Source of the DNA: Firmicutes bacterium UBA4049
GTDB taxonomy: Bacteria > Bacillota > Desulfotomaculia > Desulfotomaculales > Nap2-2B
Assembly: GCA_002382755.1 (NCBI GenBank)
Contig: DFZT01000056.1
Coordinates: 1,799 to 45,930 of the forward strand
Reading direction: 5' to 3'
Length of the DNA: 44,132 bases
The notes beneath the pieces were generated by a model. The model made no database searches. It was not told the DNA's origin and worked only from the letters and a program-made list of their open reading frames with translations. The translations under genes and the position numbers were made by a program. This document shows, one piece after another, positions 25,881 to 34,752 of the stretch (within the stretch, counting starts at the first letter, position 1; every line of letters starts with the position of its first letter).

Positions 25881-26967
25881 TCCGGAAATCGGCAAAAGAG
25901 TTTTGCAAAAGCTCACCGGCCTTGCCGATCGGGCTGCCAGCGAATTGGGAAGGCCGCCGGTTTTAATGGAAATTTGCGGAACGCATACGGTAGCCATTTC
26001 AAGAAGCGGCATCCGGAGTTTGTTAAAGGAATCCCTTGTGCTGAAGAGCGGCCCGGGATGCCCGGTCTGTGTAACCGATCAGAGTGACATAGACAGGATA
26101 ATTCTTTTGTCGCGCCAGCCCGGCGTTGTAATTGCAACTTTCGGCGATATGCTGCGCGTTCCCGGGACAAACTCTTCCCTAGAACAGGAGCGGGCACGGC
26201 AGGCAAAAGTGGAAATATTTTACTCTCCATTGGAAGCAGTTGATTTTGCAGAAAAATACCCGGGAGAACAGGTTATTTTTTTAGGAATAGGTTTTGAAAC
26301 AACTACGCCGGCCATCGCCCTGAGCATCAGGCAGGCGGAAAAGCAGGGCCTGAGCAACTACTCTGTTTTCTCCGTACATAAAATGGTTCCTCCGGTAATG
26401 AAGGTGCTTCTTAGCGATCCCGAACTTGGGGTGGATGGTTTTATCCTGCCGGGCCATGTATGTACTATAACGGGCAGGAAAGCTTTTGACTTTATTTCGG
26501 CTGAATATAACAAACCGGCTGTAATTGCAGGGTTTGAGCCGGTTGATGTTTTAGAAGCCGCCTGTCTCTTGTTGAAGCAGATTATTGATCGGCAGGCTAG
26601 GACAGTTAATGGATATACAAGGCTTGTTCAGGAGGAAGGAAACCAAAAGGCCAGGGAAATAATGGACCAGATTTTCAGCCCTGCAGATGTCTACTGGCGC
26701 GGCTTCGGTCTTGTGGAGGGCAGCGGCTTGAAAATTAGCCGGGATTATGAAGATTTTGACGCCAGCCTCAGGTTTCCTGCTGAAATTAACCCTGTTTCTC
26801 CGCAAAGCAACTTTGGCTGCGCATGCGGGGATGTCTTAAAGGGGAAAATTAATCCCGGGGATTGTCCTTTGTTTGCCAAAAGATGCACACCGTTATGGCC
26901 GGTGGGACCGTGTATGGTTTCCTCCGAGGGCGCCTGCGCCGCCTATTATCAATACGAGTTAAGTTAA
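25864..26967 (+). CDS. hypD: Hydrogenase maturation protein HypD
   Basis: A 367-residue scaffold on which the Fe(CN)2CO unit is assembled. Conserved blocks are EICGTHTVAISRSGI (C38), GPGCPVCVT (C66, C69), FGDMLRVPGT, GFETTTPA and the C-terminal cysteine-rich segment binding a 4Fe-4S cluster (FGCACGDVLKG ... CPLF ... CTP ... GPCMVSSEGACAAYY). The TTG start has AAAGGAGG upstream within hypC. Confidence 0.95.
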   Translation: MINRNDPEIGKRVLQKLTGLADRAASELGRPPVLMEICGTHTVAISRSGIRSLLKESLVLKSGPGCPVCVTDQSDIDRIILLSRQPGVVIATFGDMLRVPGTNSSLEQERARQAKVEIFYSPLEAVDFAEKYPGEQVIFLGIGFETTTPAIALSIRQAEKQGLSNYSVFSVHKMVPPVMKVLLSDPELGVDGFILPGHVCTITGRKAFDFISAEYNKPAVIAGFEPVDVLEAACLLLKQIIDRQARTVNGYTRLVQEEGNQKAREIMDQIFSPADVYWRGFGLVEGSGLKISRDYEDFDASLRFPAEINPVSPQSNFGCACGDVLKGKINPGDCPLFAKRCTPLWPVGPCMVSSEGACAAYYQYELS

Positions 26968-27001
26968 AATAAAGAAATTAAAAAGTAGAGGGTGAAGATT
27001 T

Positions 27002-28015
27002 TTGCAGGGTAAACATGACATGGTGCTGCTCAGCCACGGGGACGGAGGGCTGCTGACACACCGGTTGCTGGAGAAATACTTTTTGCCGTTTTTTAAAAAC
27101 GAGATTCTGGAAAGCCTGACCGACGCAGCCTGTTTTCTGGTTCAACCGGGGCGGATGGCCATCACGACAGATTCTTTTGTTGTCGATCCAATCTTTTTCC
27201 CGGGAGGCGATCTCGGCAAACTGGCTGTTTGCGGCACAGTTAATGATCTTGCCGTCAGCGGGGCAAAGCCTTTATATCTGGCTGCTTCATTCATCCTTGA
27301 GGAAGGTTTTGCGCTGCCTGAGCTGGAAAGAATAATCGAATCAATGTTCCTGACCTGCAAAGAGGCTGATGTACAGGTTGTTACAGGTGATACCAAGGTA
27401 GTCGGCAGGGGGCAGGCGGATAAAGTTTATATAACGACTACCGGTATAGGATACGTACTGCCGGAAGCAAATCTGGCCTATTTCCGAATAAAGCCCGGCG
27501 ACGCGGTTCTGGTTAACGGCCCGCTGGGAGAGCATGGCCTGGCCATTATGCTTCAGCGGGAATCCCTTGGCTTGGAAAACCGGGTCTTCAGTGACTGCGC
27601 CCCCTTAAACAAGATAATCGAGCCTCTTTTAAGACGCTTTCCGGGTATAAAATTCATGCGCGATCTAACCAGAGGCGGCCTGGCGACTACAGCCAAGGAA
27701 ATCGCTCTGGCTTCCGGCATGGACATCTGGTTTGACGAAACCAGCCTTCCTGTTGGAAAAACTGTCAAGGGGATTACCGAGCTCCTGGGTTTGGACCCTC
27801 TTTATCTGGCCAACGAGGGGAAGTTTTTAACTGTTGTGGAAGCCCGCGAAGCGGACGGTGTTTTAAACTACCTGAAGAATGAATGCGGAGCAAAAGAAGC
27901 CTGCGTCATTGGAGAAATAAGACCGGGCAGGGGAGACGTCTGTCTTAAAACTGCGCTCGGCGGCGTAAGAAAATTGAATATGCTCGCCGGCGCCCCGCTG
28001 CCAAGAATCTGTTGA
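27002..28015 (+). CDS. hypE: Hydrogenase maturation protein HypE
   Basis: A 337-residue PurM-like ATPase that dehydrates its own C-terminal thiocarboxamide to thiocyanate. The C-terminus ends in PRIC, giving the modified terminal cysteine (C337). SHGDGGLLTHRL and the DSFVVDP and GTVNDLAVSGA blocks are typical. The TTG start at 27002 has GAGGGTGAAG about 8 nt upstream. It is the last gene of hypFCDE; hypA and hypB are not in the window. Confidence 0.95.
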   Translation: MQGKHDMVLLSHGDGGLLTHRLLEKYFLPFFKNEILESLTDAACFLVQPGRMAITTDSFVVDPIFFPGGDLGKLAVCGTVNDLAVSGAKPLYLAASFILEEGFALPELERIIESMFLTCKEADVQVVTGDTKVVGRGQADKVYITTTGIGYVLPEANLAYFRIKPGDAVLVNGPLGEHGLAIMLQRESLGLENRVFSDCAPLNKIIEPLLRRFPGIKFMRDLTRGGLATTAKEIALASGMDIWFDETSLPVGKTVKGITELLGLDPLYLANEGKFLTVVEAREADGVLNYLKNECGAKEACVIGEIRPGRGDVCLKTALGGVRKLNMLAGAPLPRIC

Positions 28016-28042
28016 TCTGTGCAAAAAAATACAAAACAAACC

Positions 28043-28061
28043 GGCTGCGACATGAGCAGCC
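28043..28061. terminator. Bidirectional terminator between hypE and the NifU-like gene
   Basis: GGCTGC, a 7-nt loop and GCAGCC (28043-28048, 28056-28061), followed by TTATTTTAT on plus and GGTTTGTTTTGTATTTTTTT on minus. The two genes converge on it. Confidence 0.7.
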
Positions 28062-28081
28062 AGCTTATTTTATAACAGATA

Positions 28082-28303
28082 TTAAACTGCAACAACACTT
28101 TTTACTTCAGGAACTTCTTGTTTCAGAACTTGCTCTATTCCGTTTTTCAAAGTCATAGCAGCAGCCGGACAACCTCCGCAGGCGCCCTTTAACCTGACTT
28201 GTACTACACCTTCAGGATTAACGTCAATAAGCTCGACATCTCCGCCGTCTCTTTGGAGAAACGGCCTGACTTTATTTAATGCTTCCTGTACTTTTTCCTT
28301 CAT
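28082..28303 (-). CDS. NifU C-terminal-domain (Nfu) Fe-S scaffold protein
   Basis: A 73-residue Nfu-type protein with the cluster motif [12 protein letters not shown] (CxxC) and the [11 protein letters not shown] block. Single-domain Nfu proteins carry and deliver 4Fe-4S clusters, fitting a region rich in Fe-S enzymes. It is monocistronic between hypE and the flx-hdr operon. The region 28304-28536 upstream holds only A/T-rich sequence and the flxA terminator. Confidence 0.92.
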   Translation of the reverse strand: MKEKVQEALNKVRPFLQRDGGDVELIDVNPEGVVQVRLKGACGGCPAAAMTLKNGIEQVLKQEVPEVKSVVAV

Positions 28304-28464
28304 TAACTACAACTCCCTCCAGTATACGATAGATTGGCCAAGTAATAATGAGTCCATTGTACATTTAAACAATGCCGATGGCAAAAAGAATATATTAATA
28401 AAATATGTGTTTTTAATAAGTATATTTTATTAACGTGATTAACATAAGCGTTGGCCTGTATGGC

Positions 28465-28507
28465 CAAAAAGACAAAAATAAAGCAGCCTTGAGTTTAAGA
28501 CTGCCTT
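28465..28507 (-). terminator. Terminator of the hdr-flx operon
   Basis: As minus-strand RNA, AAGGCAGUC pairs over 9 bp with GGCUGCUUU using two G-U pairs, followed by AUUUUUGUCUUUUU. The wobble pairs work only in this orientation. It lies about 30 bp past the flxA stop. Confidence 0.75.
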
Positions 28508-28536
28508 AATGTAAAAAGCTTTATCTACTGAACTTT

Positions 28537-29379
28537 TTAATACTCCTGGGGAAGCTGTTTCAACTGGTCCAGGAAAAAGACAGGTCCGTCCAGGCAGACG
28601 TATTTGCTTCCTATATTGCACCTGCCGCATTTGCCGATGCCGCACTTCATTCTCATTTCCAGAGTTGTGATTACGTGATCATCCTGATAGCCTAATTTCT
28701 GAAGATTTTGCAGGACGAACTTGATCATGATCGGCGGCCCGCAGGTCAGAGCATACTTGTTTTCAGGCGATGGCTGTAACTCTTCCAGGTAAGTGGGAAC
28801 AAAAGCGACATGCCCGTCCCAGCCTTCTTCAGCCCTGTCAATAGTCACATAAATTTGCGTGTCCTGCTTTTTAGGCCAGTTTTCAAATAGTTCTCTTTTG
28901 AAACACAGGTCATCCACCGAACGGGCGCCGTAGATTATATCCACCTTGCCGTAATCCTTGCGGTGTTCATCATCAAGGACATAATTAATCAGCGAACGCA
29001 GGGGCGCCAGCGCAAAACCTCCCGCTATAAACAGGATGTCCTTTCCTTCTAAGAGTTTGTAAGGAAAATTATTTCCGTACGGCCCCCGTATACCGATCTG
29101 ATCGCCTACCTCAAGCTGATGAATTATGTTGGTCAGACGCCCGACCCTTTTAATGGTAAATTCCAGGAAGTCTTTAAAAGTCGGGGAGGAGGTAACCGAA
29201 ATCATAGCTTCTCCTACACCAGGTATAGAGAGCATGGCGCACTGCCCGGGCTCATGCAGAAAATCGCCTTTACCGCCGCCTTCGAATTCAACCTTAAAAG
29301 TTTTTGTGTCGCTCGTTTCATCAATGATATTAGTTATAAACGCCATGCGCGGCAGGATGGGGTTTTGAAAATCACTCAT
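28537..29379 (-). CDS. flxA: FlxA-like FAD/NAD(H) oxidoreductase (AsrB/hydrogenase gamma-like)
   Basis: A 280-residue ferredoxin-NADP reductase-fold protein with an FAD-binding barrel (GQCAMLSIPGVGEAMISVTS), an NAD-binding half (ILFIAGGFALAPLRSLI, TCGPPIMIK) and a C-terminal 2Fe-2S site (CGIGKCGRC, then C). In Flx-Hdr complexes of sulfate reducers and other anaerobes, FlxA is the NADH-oxidising entry point. The open frame extends upstream, but AGGAGG within the end of flxB, 9 nt before the ATG at 29379, gives MSDFQNP. It overlaps the flxB stop by 8 bp and is last in the operon. Confidence 0.88.
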   Translation of the reverse strand: MSDFQNPILPRMAFITNIIDETSDTKTFKVEFEGGGKGDFLHEPGQCAMLSIPGVGEAMISVTSSPTFKDFLEFTIKRVGRLTNIIHQLEVGDQIGIRGPYGNNFPYKLLEGKDILFIAGGFALAPLRSLINYVLDDEHRKDYGKVDIIYGARSVDDLCFKRELFENWPKKQDTQIYVTIDRAEEGWDGHVAFVPTYLEELQPSPENKYALTCGPPIMIKFVLQNLQKLGYQDDHVITTLEMRMKCGIGKCGRCNIGSKYVCLDGPVFFLDQLKQLPQEY

Positions 29380-30421
29380 TTCCGGCCACCTCCTGCAAAT
29401 CAAGAATGATTTTGCGGGGATCAATATTTACCGGGCACTTCTGAACACAACGCCCGCACCCCACACAGCCAAAAATGCTGTACCTGTCCTCATGGTATTT
29501 GAATTTGTGCATAAAGCGGTTCCGTACCCGTTCCTTTTTGCTTGGACGCGGGTTATGGCCGCCTGCCATCAGTGTAAAATCTTTAAACTGGCAGGAATCC
29601 CAGCAGCGAATTCTTTCTCCTTCGAGGCCGGTCCTTGCGTAATCATTGATATCAAAACAATGGCATGTCGGGCAAAGATAGGTGCAGATTCCACAGCCCA
29701 GGCAGCGGTATGAAAGCTCCTCCCAGTAAGGAATTTCGTAATTCGCATCCAAGAAGGCTTTTAACTTTGGCAGATTGAAATCGCCTTTTAGGCCGGTCGG
29801 TTGTTTAAGCAGCCGGTCTGTGCCTTCCCGTTTTTCCTTATCGACCTGTTCCGCGCTGCTGTCCGAGAAAAACCGCGACTGCTTGTTAATCAGGTCAGTT
29901 CCCTGGTCGGTCACGCCTTCCGCCAGGAAATCCCCTCCGGCAGGCGTCAGAAAAATATCTGCTCCGTTTGATTCCAGGGGACCGCCGCCAACTTTAAAAC
30001 AGAAACAGCCTCTTCCAACGGACTGGCAGCCAAGCCCTATAATTATCGTATTCTTCCTTCTGTCGCTGTAGTAGTTGTCATCAAATTTACCGTCAAAAAC
30101 CGGATCCAGGGCCAGAATAGATTTGAGATCGCATGGACGTACGCCGAAAAGCACAGTACCGCCGGGCAAAGAAGGCTCTGACAGTTCGTACTTGCCATTT
30201 TCTATGCGGAAGGAAAAGATCTGTTCTGTTTGCGGAAAAAACCAGCTTTTGGGCGGCACAAACGAGTTCTGAAAAGTAAAGTCAACTTGTCCGGCGTCCG
30301 CCGCGGGGCTGAAGGAAACAAGATCATGTTCCCGGACGGGGGCAATCAGGATACGGTCTTTGGTTAGTTCCTGCAAGAATTGGACCAGGTTATCCTTGGA
30401 TATTTTTTTGTAAACTGCCAT
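29372..30421 (-). CDS. flxB: FlxB-like 4Fe-4S protein (AsrA/hydrogenase beta-like)
   Basis: A 349-residue AsrA-like protein with a GVRPCDLKSI block, a GCFCFKVGGGP block and two C-terminal 4Fe-4S sites (CLGCGICTYLCPTCHCFD; CVGCGRCVQKCP). Proteins of this type pair with an FlxA/AsrB-like flavoprotein and wire it to the rest of the complex. The assignment as FlxB rather than FlxC is by position next to flxA. The ATG is 11 bp after the flxC stop. Confidence 0.82.
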   Translation of the reverse strand: MAVYKKISKDNLVQFLQELTKDRILIAPVREHDLVSFSPAADAGQVDFTFQNSFVPPKSWFFPQTEQIFSFRIENGKYELSEPSLPGGTVLFGVRPCDLKSILALDPVFDGKFDDNYYSDRRKNTIIIGLGCQSVGRGCFCFKVGGGPLESNGADIFLTPAGGDFLAEGVTDQGTDLINKQSRFFSDSSAEQVDKEKREGTDRLLKQPTGLKGDFNLPKLKAFLDANYEIPYWEELSYRCLGCGICTYLCPTCHCFDINDYARTGLEGERIRCWDSCQFKDFTLMAGGHNPRPSKKERVRNRFMHKFKYHEDRYSIFGCVGCGRCVQKCPVNIDPRKIILDLQEVAGNE

Positions 30422-30432
30422 TAAATCACCCC

Positions 30433-31398
30433 CTAATTTTGACTTTCCGGATCGTTGACAGCGTAAAAGCTCAGCGCCGGGAGGGCCTCAAGATCGCTGC
30501 CGGGCATGGGCGCCCCGAACAGTTCCTTGATGTCCTTGATTATTTTCCTGTTTAATGTCCGCAGGGGTATATCCGCGGGGCAGACCCTCTCGCATTCTCC
30601 GCAATCGGTGCAGCGGCCGGCCACATGAAAAGCCCTAATCAAATGAAAAGCGCTATTGTCGGAAAGATTCACCGTTTTTGCCACCCAGTCCGGTTCAACC
30701 ATATCAAAGACACATTCCCGGCAGCTGCAGGCCGGACAGGAATTGCGGCAGGCATAGCAACGCAGGCACCGTTCAAAGTACTTGTCCCAGTAACTGCTTT
30801 TTTCTTCAAGCGGGGCGCCTTCCAGGGCTGCTACGTCGTTAAACTGGAGGTCGGCCTTGTCAGCTTCAAAACCTTTTTCTCCGAACAGGTGATCTGAAAT
30901 TACCGGACGGCTGGACTCGCACTGGCGGCATTTTTCCAGGAGCCCTTCGTCCAGGCTGAAGGTAATCAGGCCGCCGCTGGTTTGGAGCTTGAAACCGGAA
31001 TTGTCCACTGCCGCCTCGGAAACAACGGCGTCTGCCGGTATTTTCGCCTCAGCTTGTCCCGATTTTAATTGTCCGGGACAGCTTACACCCAGCACAATTA
31101 TTTTTTCCCGTTCGATCTGTTTATCCTGTAAAAGCCGGATTATTGAACGGGAGTCGCAGCCTTTGACTACTATAGCTATTTTACCCTCGAAATTCTTCCA
31201 TTGCAGCAGGTAATTTGCCAGATTCGATACGCACAAGGGGTTGAAAACCAGTTTGCCGACGTCTTCAGCGCGCTTGATGAATACTGGCATGGTTTTAGTA
31301 TTATCGCTTCCAGCCCCATAGCCGATGACCATTTGTACATCCCCGGTGGCCAGCAGCTGGCTGGAGGTTGCTCTTATTTGCTCCTCTATCCCTTTCAT
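30433..31398 (-). CDS. flxC: FlxC-like 4Fe-4S dicluster protein
   Basis: A 321-residue protein with an N-terminal domain containing VVKGCDSRSIIRLLQ and LGVSCPGQ, similar to FrhB-like or hydrogenase beta-subunit folds. Two 4Fe-4S motifs follow, CLRCYACRNSCP with an extra CSCREC, and CTDCGECERVCP. It is likely an electron relay between the flavoprotein and FlxD/HdrA. The ATG overlaps the flxD stop as ATGA, strong evidence that the two are translated together. Confidence 0.82.
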   Translation of the reverse strand: MKGIEEQIRATSSQLLATGDVQMVIGYGAGSDNTKTMPVFIKRAEDVGKLVFNPLCVSNLANYLLQWKNFEGKIAIVVKGCDSRSIIRLLQDKQIEREKIIVLGVSCPGQLKSGQAEAKIPADAVVSEAAVDNSGFKLQTSGGLITFSLDEGLLEKCRQCESSRPVISDHLFGEKGFEADKADLQFNDVAALEGAPLEEKSSYWDKYFERCLRCYACRNSCPACSCRECVFDMVEPDWVAKTVNLSDNSAFHLIRAFHVAGRCTDCGECERVCPADIPLRTLNRKIIKDIKELFGAPMPGSDLEALPALSFYAVNDPESQN

Positions 31399-31862
31399 GC
31401 CGGTCTATCTCCTTGTTTAAAGACATTGTATCTTTTGAGTTTTTTATTTGGGCCAAGCTTACTGATTTGGTCATCAATTTTTCTTATCGTATCGGCAAAT
31501 TTAGCGCCTTCGGAGCCGCTAATCCAGTGGATCTGAAAACGTTCCGGCTCCAGGCCTACAAATTCCAGCAGTCTTTTTAAAACCTGCAGACGCCTTCTGG
31601 CATGGTAATTGCCACTAGAATAGTGGCAGTCGCCAGGGTGTCACCCGCTGACAAAGACAGCATCGGCTCCCTGCTGCAGCGCGCGGATAATAAACTGCGG
31701 ATTAACCCGTCCGGAGCAGGGAACTCTGATTACCCGTACTGTTGGCGGGTAATTCATCCGGCTTATGCCGGCCAGGTCCGCTCCAGCATAGGTACACCAT
31801 CTGCAGCAAAACCCGACAATATTTGGCTGCCAATTTTCCTGGGCCTCGTTTTCTATTGACAT
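31395..31862 (-). CDS. flxD: FlxD/MvhD-family 2Fe-2S protein with in-frame UGA read as selenocysteine
   Basis: A 155-residue MvhD-type protein, the electron link between the donor module and HdrA. The N-terminus has [18 protein letters not shown] (C19, C20, C23) and VPCSGRVNP (C49). A UGA at 31643-31641 (codon 74) interrupts the frame right after VFVSG. The next codons give [17 protein letters not shown], then [22 protein letters not shown], the normal MvhD C-terminal half. Relatives have Cys at the UGA position (GCHPGDCHY). The frame then runs on to a TGA that overlaps the flxC start (ATGA). I therefore annotate one CDS with Sec74. A nonsense mutation or sequencing error is possible but less likely. 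The start overlaps the end of hdrA by 10 bp. Confidence 0.88.
31610..31628 (-). promoter_or_regulatory. Candidate bacterial SECIS hairpin in flxD
   Basis: On the minus strand a perfect 8-bp stem TGCCACTA/TAGTGGCA with loop TTC starts 12 nt after the UGA. The E. coli fdhF hairpin lies 11 nt after its UGA, by recollection. It lacks the GU-rich apical loop and bulged U of the E. coli element; SelB specificity differs in Gram-positives. Confidence 0.55.
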
Positions 31863-33835
31863 AATGCATCCACCTCAGATAGTAGTTGTTCGTTGGTAAA
31901 ACCTTTTAAGTTGAGCGCTCCCGGACGGCAGGCAACCGTGCAGGCGCCGCATCCCTGGCACAAGCCGCTGTTGACGGATGCCACCACACGTGTTACCTGT
32001 TTGCCGGGCAGTCTTTCCACAATTTCCTTGGGCTCGATAGCACGGTAAGGGCAAATTCCCTGGCAGGCCAGGCAGCCCGAGCAAATCGCCTCGTTTACAC
32101 TGGAAATGGTTGGTTCGCCGGCAATCTCGGAATGTGAGAGCAGTCCGATTATTTTAGCCGCGGCGCCGCTGGCTTGGGCAACCGTGTCGGGAATATCCTT
32201 CGGCCCCTGGCAGGCGCCGGCCAGAAATACGCCGCCGGTATTTGTTTCCACCGGCCGGAGTTTCGGGTGGGCTTCCTGGAAAAATCCGTCTTTATCGACT
32301 GTAAATCCAACTGTCCGGGCAACATCAGCGGAACCCGCGGATGGTATCATTGCCGTAGCCAGTACGACCAGGTCGGCAACGACCTCAACCGGCCTGCCCA
32401 GAAGGGTATCGGCCCCTTTAACAATCAGCTTGTCGCCCTCGGGATAGATCTTGGATACTCTTCCTCTGGTGTAGATGGCCCCTTCGTGTAACGTTTTTAA
32501 ATAGAACTCCTCGTATGCCTTGCCTGCGCAGCGAACGTCTATATAAAAGATAACCACCTGTGATCCTGGGATTTTCTCCAGAACCTGGTGGGCGTGTTTG
32601 GCTGTGTACATACAACAGGCTCTGGAACAGTACTCCCTGGCCTTGGCCTCGTCACGCGAACCCACACATTTAATAAAGACAATCGTTTTAGGCTGTTCGC
32701 CGTCGGAGGGGCGCAGGATTTTACCCCCGGTCGGGCCGGATGCGTTCACCATCCGCTCAAAATGCAGGCCGGTAATTACATCAGGATATTTTCCGTATCC
32801 GTATTCTCCGTATATCTTGGTCCAGTCAATCAGATCATAGCCGGTCGCCGCAAGGATGGCGCCGACATTCTCGGTAACAAACTCATCCCCTTGTTCATAG
32901 TCAATTGCGTCTGTCGGGCAAAACTTCTTGCAGACGCCGCATTTGCCTTTGACAAACTGCCGGCAGCGTTCACGGTCAATAACCGGCCGGTTGGGCACCG
33001 CCTGGGGGAAGGGGATATAAATGGCTTTGCGCGTGCTCATACCCATATCAAATTCGTTGGGTATGTTTTTAGTGGGGCATTTTGCCCAGCAGGTGCCGCA
33101 ACCGGTGCACTTGCTGTTCACAGAACGCGCTTTTTGTTTGATTGTTACAGAGAAGTTTCCTATATAACCCTTTACCTCTTCTACTTCCGCATAAGTATAA
33201 ATCTTGATGTTGGGGTGCTGGGCAGCGCTCACCATTTTAGGCGTGCTGATACAGGCGGAACAGTCAAGAGTGGGGAAGGTTTTATCCAGTAAGACCATCT
33301 TGCCTCCGATGGTCGGTTCTCTTTCTATAATGACTACTTCGTTGCCGGCGTCGGCAATATCAAGGGCAGCCTGGATACCGGCAATGCCCCCGCCGATGAT
33401 CAGAGCTCTTTTGGTTACCGGGATGGCGCTCTCAAAAAGCGGCTCCAGTTTTCTGGCCTTGGCAACCGCCCTGCGCACCAGATCGACGGCCTTTTTGGTG
33501 GCTTTTTCAGGTTCGTGTTGGTGCACCCAGGAGCATTGCTCGCGGATATTGGCCATTTCCAGCATGTAAGGGTTTAAGCCCGCCCGGGCAATATTCTTAC
33601 GGAAGGTGAGTTCGTGCAGGGCGGGGGAGCAGGAAGCGACGACCACCCCGGTCAGACGGTGTTCCTTGATTGCGGAAACGATCATTTCCTGGCCAGGCTC
33701 AGAGCACATGTACTTATATTCGGCGCTGTAAACCACCCCGTGGAATTTGGCAGCCTCCCGGGCTACCGCGGGCACGTCCACAACCCCTCCTATATTCGAA
33801 CCGCACCAGCAGATAAAAACACCAATGCGTTGCAT
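31853..33835 (-). CDS. hdrA: Heterodisulfide reductase subunit HdrA (FAD, multi-Fe-S)
   Basis: A 660-residue HdrA. It has an N-terminal region with CWCGSNIGG, an FAD-binding fold ([16 protein letters not shown] at 144-159), and the [11 protein letters not shown] segment (C192, C195). 4Fe-4S motifs include [33 protein letters not shown] and [13 protein letters not shown]. HdrA FAD is the electron-bifurcating site in Hdr complexes. All cysteine positions are Cys; no UGA occurs here. It overlaps flxD by 10 bp. The start ATG has GAGGAGCG upstream (from GGAGCG, 8 nt). Confidence 0.95.
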   Translation of the reverse strand: MQRIGVFICWCGSNIGGVVDVPAVAREAAKFHGVVYSAEYKYMCSEPGQEMIVSAIKEHRLTGVVVASCSPALHELTFRKNIARAGLNPYMLEMANIREQCSWVHQHEPEKATKKAVDLVRRAVAKARKLEPLFESAIPVTKRALIIGGGIAGIQAALDIADAGNEVVIIEREPTIGGKMVLLDKTFPTLDCSACISTPKMVSAAQHPNIKIYTYAEVEEVKGYIGNFSVTIKQKARSVNSKCTGCGTCWAKCPTKNIPNEFDMGMSTRKAIYIPFPQAVPNRPVIDRERCRQFVKGKCGVCKKFCPTDAIDYEQGDEFVTENVGAILAATGYDLIDWTKIYGEYGYGKYPDVITGLHFERMVNASGPTGGKILRPSDGEQPKTIVFIKCVGSRDEAKAREYCSRACCMYTAKHAHQVLEKIPGSQVVIFYIDVRCAGKAYEEFYLKTLHEGAIYTRGRVSKIYPEGDKLIVKGADTLLGRPVEVVADLVVLATAMIPSAGSADVARTVGFTVDKDGFFQEAHPKLRPVETNTGGVFLAGACQGPKDIPDTVAQASGAAAKIIGLLSHSEIAGEPTISSVNEAICSGCLACQGICPYRAIEPKEIVERLPGKQVTRVVASVNSGLCQGCGACTVACRPGALNLKGFTNEQLLSEVDALCQ

Positions 33836-33886
33836 ATTATCGCTCCTCGTTTGTAATACAATTTTAACCGCTTCTCAGGTGTTTCT

Positions 33887-34747
33887 TTAAACAACCTTTT
33901 TAACTAATTCAGCTGTATCGGTGATATTGTATTCGACACCCATTTCCTTTTTGCTGAAGCCCATGGCCAATCCCAGGATCTGGGTAAAATAAAAAATGGG
34001 CGTTTCTTTCAGGGCGCCTTTTGTTTGAGTAACAAAAGACTGGTAGTAATCCAGGTTTAAGTGGCACAATGCGCAGGCGGTAACAATGCAGTTGGCGTCC
34101 GCTGCGTTGGCGGCCTTGATGATTCTGGATACCATAGCAGTGACGATATCGTTGTTGCTGACCGACAATGACGCCCCGCAGCATTCCGTTTTATGGGACC
34201 AGTCCACTACCTGAGCCCCGGTTGTTTGCAGAATCCTGTCCATGATTGTCGGATTTTCCGGGTCGTCAATCTTTACCTTTGACGGCCTGACTAACAAACA
34301 TCCGTAATAGGGCGCAATACGGAAATTTTCCATAGACTTGGTAACCTTGGCCTTGATGTTTTCCTCATCCACACCCGCAATGATCTCCAGGATTGAACTC
34401 ACCTTTACCGTTGCCTTATAATCGTAACCTGTAATTTCGTTGACCTGTTCGAGTAATTTTTTGTCCTGCGCCAGTTCGGCCTGGGCAAGGGCCAGCCTCT
34501 GGTAACAGGCCGAACAGGAAGCTGTGACAGTATCGAAGCCAATTTTTTCTACAAGGGCCAGGTTCCGTGCAGCCAGCGACACGGCCAGGAGGTGATCAGT
34601 GCTGTGCGCGGCGGTAGACCCGCAGCAGCTCCAGTCTGGTATCTCAACCAGATCTACGCCTATATTTTTGCAGACAATCTTTGCTGAAGCTTCGTAATCT
34701 TTGGCGTTGGTTTCGTATTCGCACCCGGGGTAATAGGCGACTTTCAC
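33887..34747 (-). CDS. hdrB: Heterodisulfide reductase subunit HdrB (two CCG domains)
   Basis: A 286-residue HdrB with two CCG motifs that bind the noncubane 4Fe-4S clusters: PGCEYE ... WSCCGS ... CSACYQRLA, and YYGCLLVRP ... TECCGASLS ... CALCHLNLDYYQ. In methanogens HdrB reduces CoM-S-S-CoB; in bacteria the disulfide or other acceptor is unknown. The ATG follows AAAGAAAGGGG. It starts 5 bp after hdrC. Confidence 0.94.
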   Translation of the reverse strand: MKVAYYPGCEYETNAKDYEASAKIVCKNIGVDLVEIPDWSCCGSTAAHSTDHLLAVSLAARNLALVEKIGFDTVTASCSACYQRLALAQAELAQDKKLLEQVNEITGYDYKATVKVSSILEIIAGVDEENIKAKVTKSMENFRIAPYYGCLLVRPSKVKIDDPENPTIMDRILQTTGAQVVDWSHKTECCGASLSVSNNDIVTAMVSRIIKAANAADANCIVTACALCHLNLDYYQSFVTQTKGALKETPIFYFTQILGLAMGFSKKEMGVEYNITDTAELVKKVV

Positions 34748-34752
34748 TACCT

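Noticed and set aside
28450..28466. TTGGCC/GGCCAA hairpin as the flxA terminator
   Set aside because: On the minus strand the T-run precedes rather than follows this hairpin; the stem at 28480-28507 is the better terminator.
31641..31862. flxD as a truncated 73-residue protein or pseudogene
   Set aside because: The UGA replaces a family cysteine, the downstream frame is intact and family-like, and the true stop overlaps flxC as ATGA. Decay would be expected to leave further damage.
32588..33292. 234-residue plus-strand ORF opposite hdrA
   Set aside because: It lies wholly antisense to a clear hdrA gene, has no recognisable domain and looks like a codon-bias shadow.
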